NCBI GenBank assembly: GCA_022695795.1
Contig: MU404073.1
Coordinates: 248,001 to 312,000 of the forward strand
Reading direction: 5' to 3'
From: Biscogniauxia marginata
Taxonomy: Eukaryota; Ascomycota; Sordariomycetes; Xylariales; Xylariaceae
Length of the DNA stretch: 64,000 nucleotides
The notes beneath the pieces were generated by a model, which had not been told where the DNA came from, ran no database searches, and saw nothing but the letters and a program-made list of their open reading frames with translations. Positions 60,869 to 64,000 of the stretch are shown here, piece after piece. The translations under genes were made by a program, and so were the position numbers. The first letter of the stretch is position 1. Every line of letters starts with the position of its first letter.

Positions 60869-63800
60869 CTTGCTGTAGGGGTGGGAGGAGGAAGAAAGCA
60901 GAGGGGAGATGACGTTTAAGGGCGGAAGGGCGTGGTGGTGGTCCTCGGGCATTTCAATAAGAAAGGAGAGGCGTTTGGTGGTGAATAGTCGAAAAAGACG
61001 GGCACAAGCCGGATCAATTTTACTTTTCCTGGTTGTCTTTCAACGCGATCCGTCATGCCCCCCTTGGTCAGTGCTACCCCCATGTAGGTAAATGAGCGAC
61101 CCCAGATGCGAGACTCTGTGTTTCGGGACTGGCGAATGCCAATGACGATCGTCTTATGCTGCGCCCTCAGAAAGATGGGATTCGAGGGGAGCGAGTCCAA
61201 TGAGGGAGCAGGTCGCGTGGGTCGACGGGTGCTGGGGGCCGTGGGAGGTGGTTTTGAAAGTACCCGCCGAGCCTCTGGGTGCGTGTGTGCGGTGCCGCGC
61301 GGTAGAGGAGGTACCTACCAATGCATACGATTTCTCCTCTGCTCTTTGTAACTTGCAACTAGGTAGTATAGACTTTTTCAACCTTTGGTGTCCTGTGGTC
61401 TGTTTTGTCTAAGTTTAGCTCGACCTTGGCGCACAAGACGTCCACTGGGAAGAGGGAATGCGGCAAAGTCGTGGCTCTGATTACGTAGGAATTTGGTAGG
61501 TACCTAGGTACATAAGTACTCATGTATCTTTTGTAGATACCTGAGGCAGCCGCAATTAAAGTTAAGTACCTCTCTACATGCGCCTAATGTAGGTATGTAC
61601 CTACGTACCTACAATGTAAGTAATGATTAGGTGATCAGATATATTAATTTAGTAACGTAGCGTACCTTGAGCTTGGTTTTACCTTATGCAGTCCTCGTTA
61701 AAAGAAAAGTTGTATATAAGCAAAGTTGCCCGGGGATTGAAACAAGATTTGGAGGAGAAATCGTTACAGAGTGTTGAGTAAGTAGGTGGTGTAAATGGGC
61801 ACCTGTATGTGTGCACGTGCTCCCCTAACCCGGGCTTCTACACTACGACTAGCTAACGTGCCCCTTAGAAGGGGTATGTAGGTAGGTACCTGCATATACA
61901 GCCAACGCAGAAAAGCGGGAGCGTGTAAAAGTTGACAAGATCTATACCTAACTTTGTAGGTATGTCTTGCTTCTTTTTGTTTCATGTCAGTGTGTTCGCT
62001 CTCTCTCTCTCTCACCTTTATGTTGTCAGCTTGTTTCTACCGATCCTAGTTTGAACAGCACTGTTGGGCCTAAAATCTCATTCACGCAATCGTGGTGAGG
62101 CTATGCAATCTGCGCGTACACTAGTTATCCTGCCTATCACATTCCATATCTCCTCGTAAATATTTTAATTGTCTGATCAGATATACGACGTCTGCAGCGA
62201 TCACAGCATTGATTAGGGTAAGATACTCGAAAAAGGAGGAGTAAAGATGGGGATACTATATGGAGTAGATAGATTAGTCAGTTCGATCTTCGGTGCCAAT
62301 CGCCCAGATGCATTCAACAAATGCTAGTTGGACAGAGGGGGCTAGGGCGGGGAGTTGCCAGCTGGTTAGGTAGGCGGGTAGTATGCTTTATATGTATGCG
62401 CTGACCTGATGTCTACCTACGAAAGTAAGAAAAGGGGGTAACAATGGATGTATGTATGTAACCTACCTGCCTTATTATTATCGTGGAAGTTACATCGAAC
62501 CGGTAGGTGGTAAGCAGCCTGCAGATGTCTGACCGTATCTACCCACCTGCATCATCTCAGGTAATTTACGATATTACTCTATTACAAAGTGGCTGGGCCG
62601 GTGGCTTGCTTACTTCCATGGTGGATGCTTGAGGTCTGTCGTTGAGGTCCTTCTTCTACATAGGTGTGTATTGCAGTTTGGCTCGTGCCAGGCCTTTTCT
62701 CTCCATGTTGAACATGAAGCTATAAGACTGCCTGTCATGACTTCTTACGTTTCAGTCTTCTCCTTTCATCCATCCACCCGTCGAGTTGCTAGGTCATGAT
62801 GCACATTACCTCGTGAACCCCTAGACTTTACAGGTGTTGCATTCTTGGTATTCCAGGCGTTGCGTGACTCGAAATCCATATCCACCTTCATACATACATG
62901 TACGAGATTTTGCCATCTTCACAAGTCAGTCAGCCGCTGTGGTACCAACTTGATAGCCTACGAAATTCCATTCGTCGACGTGTGATGACTGCTGTTCCTC
63001 CAGAAGATCATGACGATCTCGTTAGTTTGGACATGTTGTTTTCCCCTCCCTTCCCCATCTTTTGTTTCCCCTCCTGTTCTCCTGTTTCTTCATCGCCTTA
63101 AGTAGTACAGACCCGTTACCATCCCCGACTTGACGATCAACACACTTACTTATTGCTAAGAGTGCCGTCGTCGTTATTCTCCTCCCGGCGGCTTCAGTAA
63201 GCTTATTGGATATAGCGTCTAGGCATAGTTCTACTTACCACTAGCTGAAGCATACAGACATGCGTTGGTTCTTGCTGCAAGATCTCCCAGATTTAGCTAC
63301 CTACCATCGAGTCCCAGCCGTAGTCATAAATCATCATTCTACATACCGCGAGAATTTCCAATCTCGTATTCCAAGCCCAACCATGCAACGTAGCCTGATC
63401 CTGGCATGTTTATCCCGACCGACCAACTGCTTGGCATATCACCGGTCCCCTCGGCTCTAGTCAGTGCCGGGGAATGTCCTAGTCAAGATCCAGTCAAGAT
63501 CCGGTCAAGTGATGAACCTGCAAGCTTCCGTTAATCAACACCATCGGGCATTATCTATTCTCGTACTACGACAACTCGTCCAAAGACAATATAGCTATAA
63601 GCCACCGGCTCTTAGCTGTCTCAGAGAACAGGAGCGTCATTTCATCATGAATTAAAATTATCTCTGTATAGCGGTGCGTAATAAGACGGCACCGGCTGTT
63701 TCTATATGGTCAGACCGGGGGGTTTTTTTTCTCGGCACACGCATGGCTCCCTTGCTTACGCGTTGCCTTCTAGACTGCATACAGATAGATGCATGGAACT

Positions 63801-64000
63801 CTGAAAAGACGCCGACATCGATAGTTCGCTGCACTGACAACTTTCCAGTCCATGATTTCTTTTTTTGCCGTTCTAGGTTCCGATTTGCCTAGCTTCCAGC
63901 TCTAGTCAGGAGGTCAAAGAACCTAGAAATTATTCGGAAAGTTGTTGTCTTACATATGGGAAAGGATGGCGTTATATGGGCTTACTCCATCCAACGTTAT
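60869..64000. other. Intergenic region to the window end, no gene found
   Basis: Upstream leader of the PAP2 gene followed by about 3 kb without a supported gene. TAGGTA/TACCTA motifs are dense at 61497-61610 and around 61880, and a CT repeat is at about 61999-62013. The open frames at 60916-61200, 62898-63101 and 63260-63460 have no family resemblance. A gene could begin beyond the right edge. Confidence 0.6.

Overview
This window is nuclear DNA from a filamentous ascomycete (Pezizomycotina). Sordariomycetes is my best guess, from intergenic style and protein similarity, and is not proven. The evidence is short GT-AG introns (mostly 45-103 nt) with CTAAC/CTGAC-like branch sites, pyrimidine-rich promoters and leaders, and fungus-specific families (DUF3824, Zn2Cys6 with a fungal transcription-factor domain, a C2H2 regulator). 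Intergenic DNA is full of TAGGTA/TACCTA motifs and simple repeats. I saw no bacterial-style operon, CRISPR array, rRNA gene or convincing tRNA gene.

I can support twelve protein-coding genes. Left part: a La-motif RNA-binding protein (4460-7147, +), a DUF3824 SR-rich protein (11943-14099, +), then two splicing factors transcribed divergently from a 439-bp shared promoter, clf1 (16864-18891, -) and prp31 (19331-21281, +). An 8.6-kb gene-free stretch precedes a single-exon C2H2 transcription factor resembling the conidiation regulator FlbC (29890-30723, +). Middle: acetate kinase (34543-36149, -), a multi-exon gene fusing a low-complexity, basic N-terminal region to a complete omega-type glutathione transferase (40215-42807, -), and a seven-exon Zn2Cys6 transcription factor (44324-47325, -). 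Right part: the THO-complex WD40 protein Tex1/THOC3 (49369-50727, -) divergent from the Golgi GEF subunit Ric1 (51505-54908, +), casein kinase II regulatory subunit (55808-57108, +), an AT-rich block holding a decayed inverted-repeat element (58070-58910), and a six-span PAP2 lipid phosphatase (59481-60868, -).

The genes are mostly housekeeping. Several act along the mRNA path: Clf1 and Prp31 in the spliceosome, Tex1 in export, the La-motif protein in translation or mRNA stability. Two are regulators and three act in metabolism, detoxification or lipid signalling. They do not form an obvious biosynthetic cluster. The items most worth a second look are the fused nuclear-looking glutathione transferase with a possible cassette exon, the inverted repeat whose arms differ only by transitions (a RIP signature), the paired splicing-factor promoter, the long gene desert before the FlbC-like gene, and two strong hairpins. 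Exon boundaries were derived by hand from splice consensus, reading-frame phase and family similarity.
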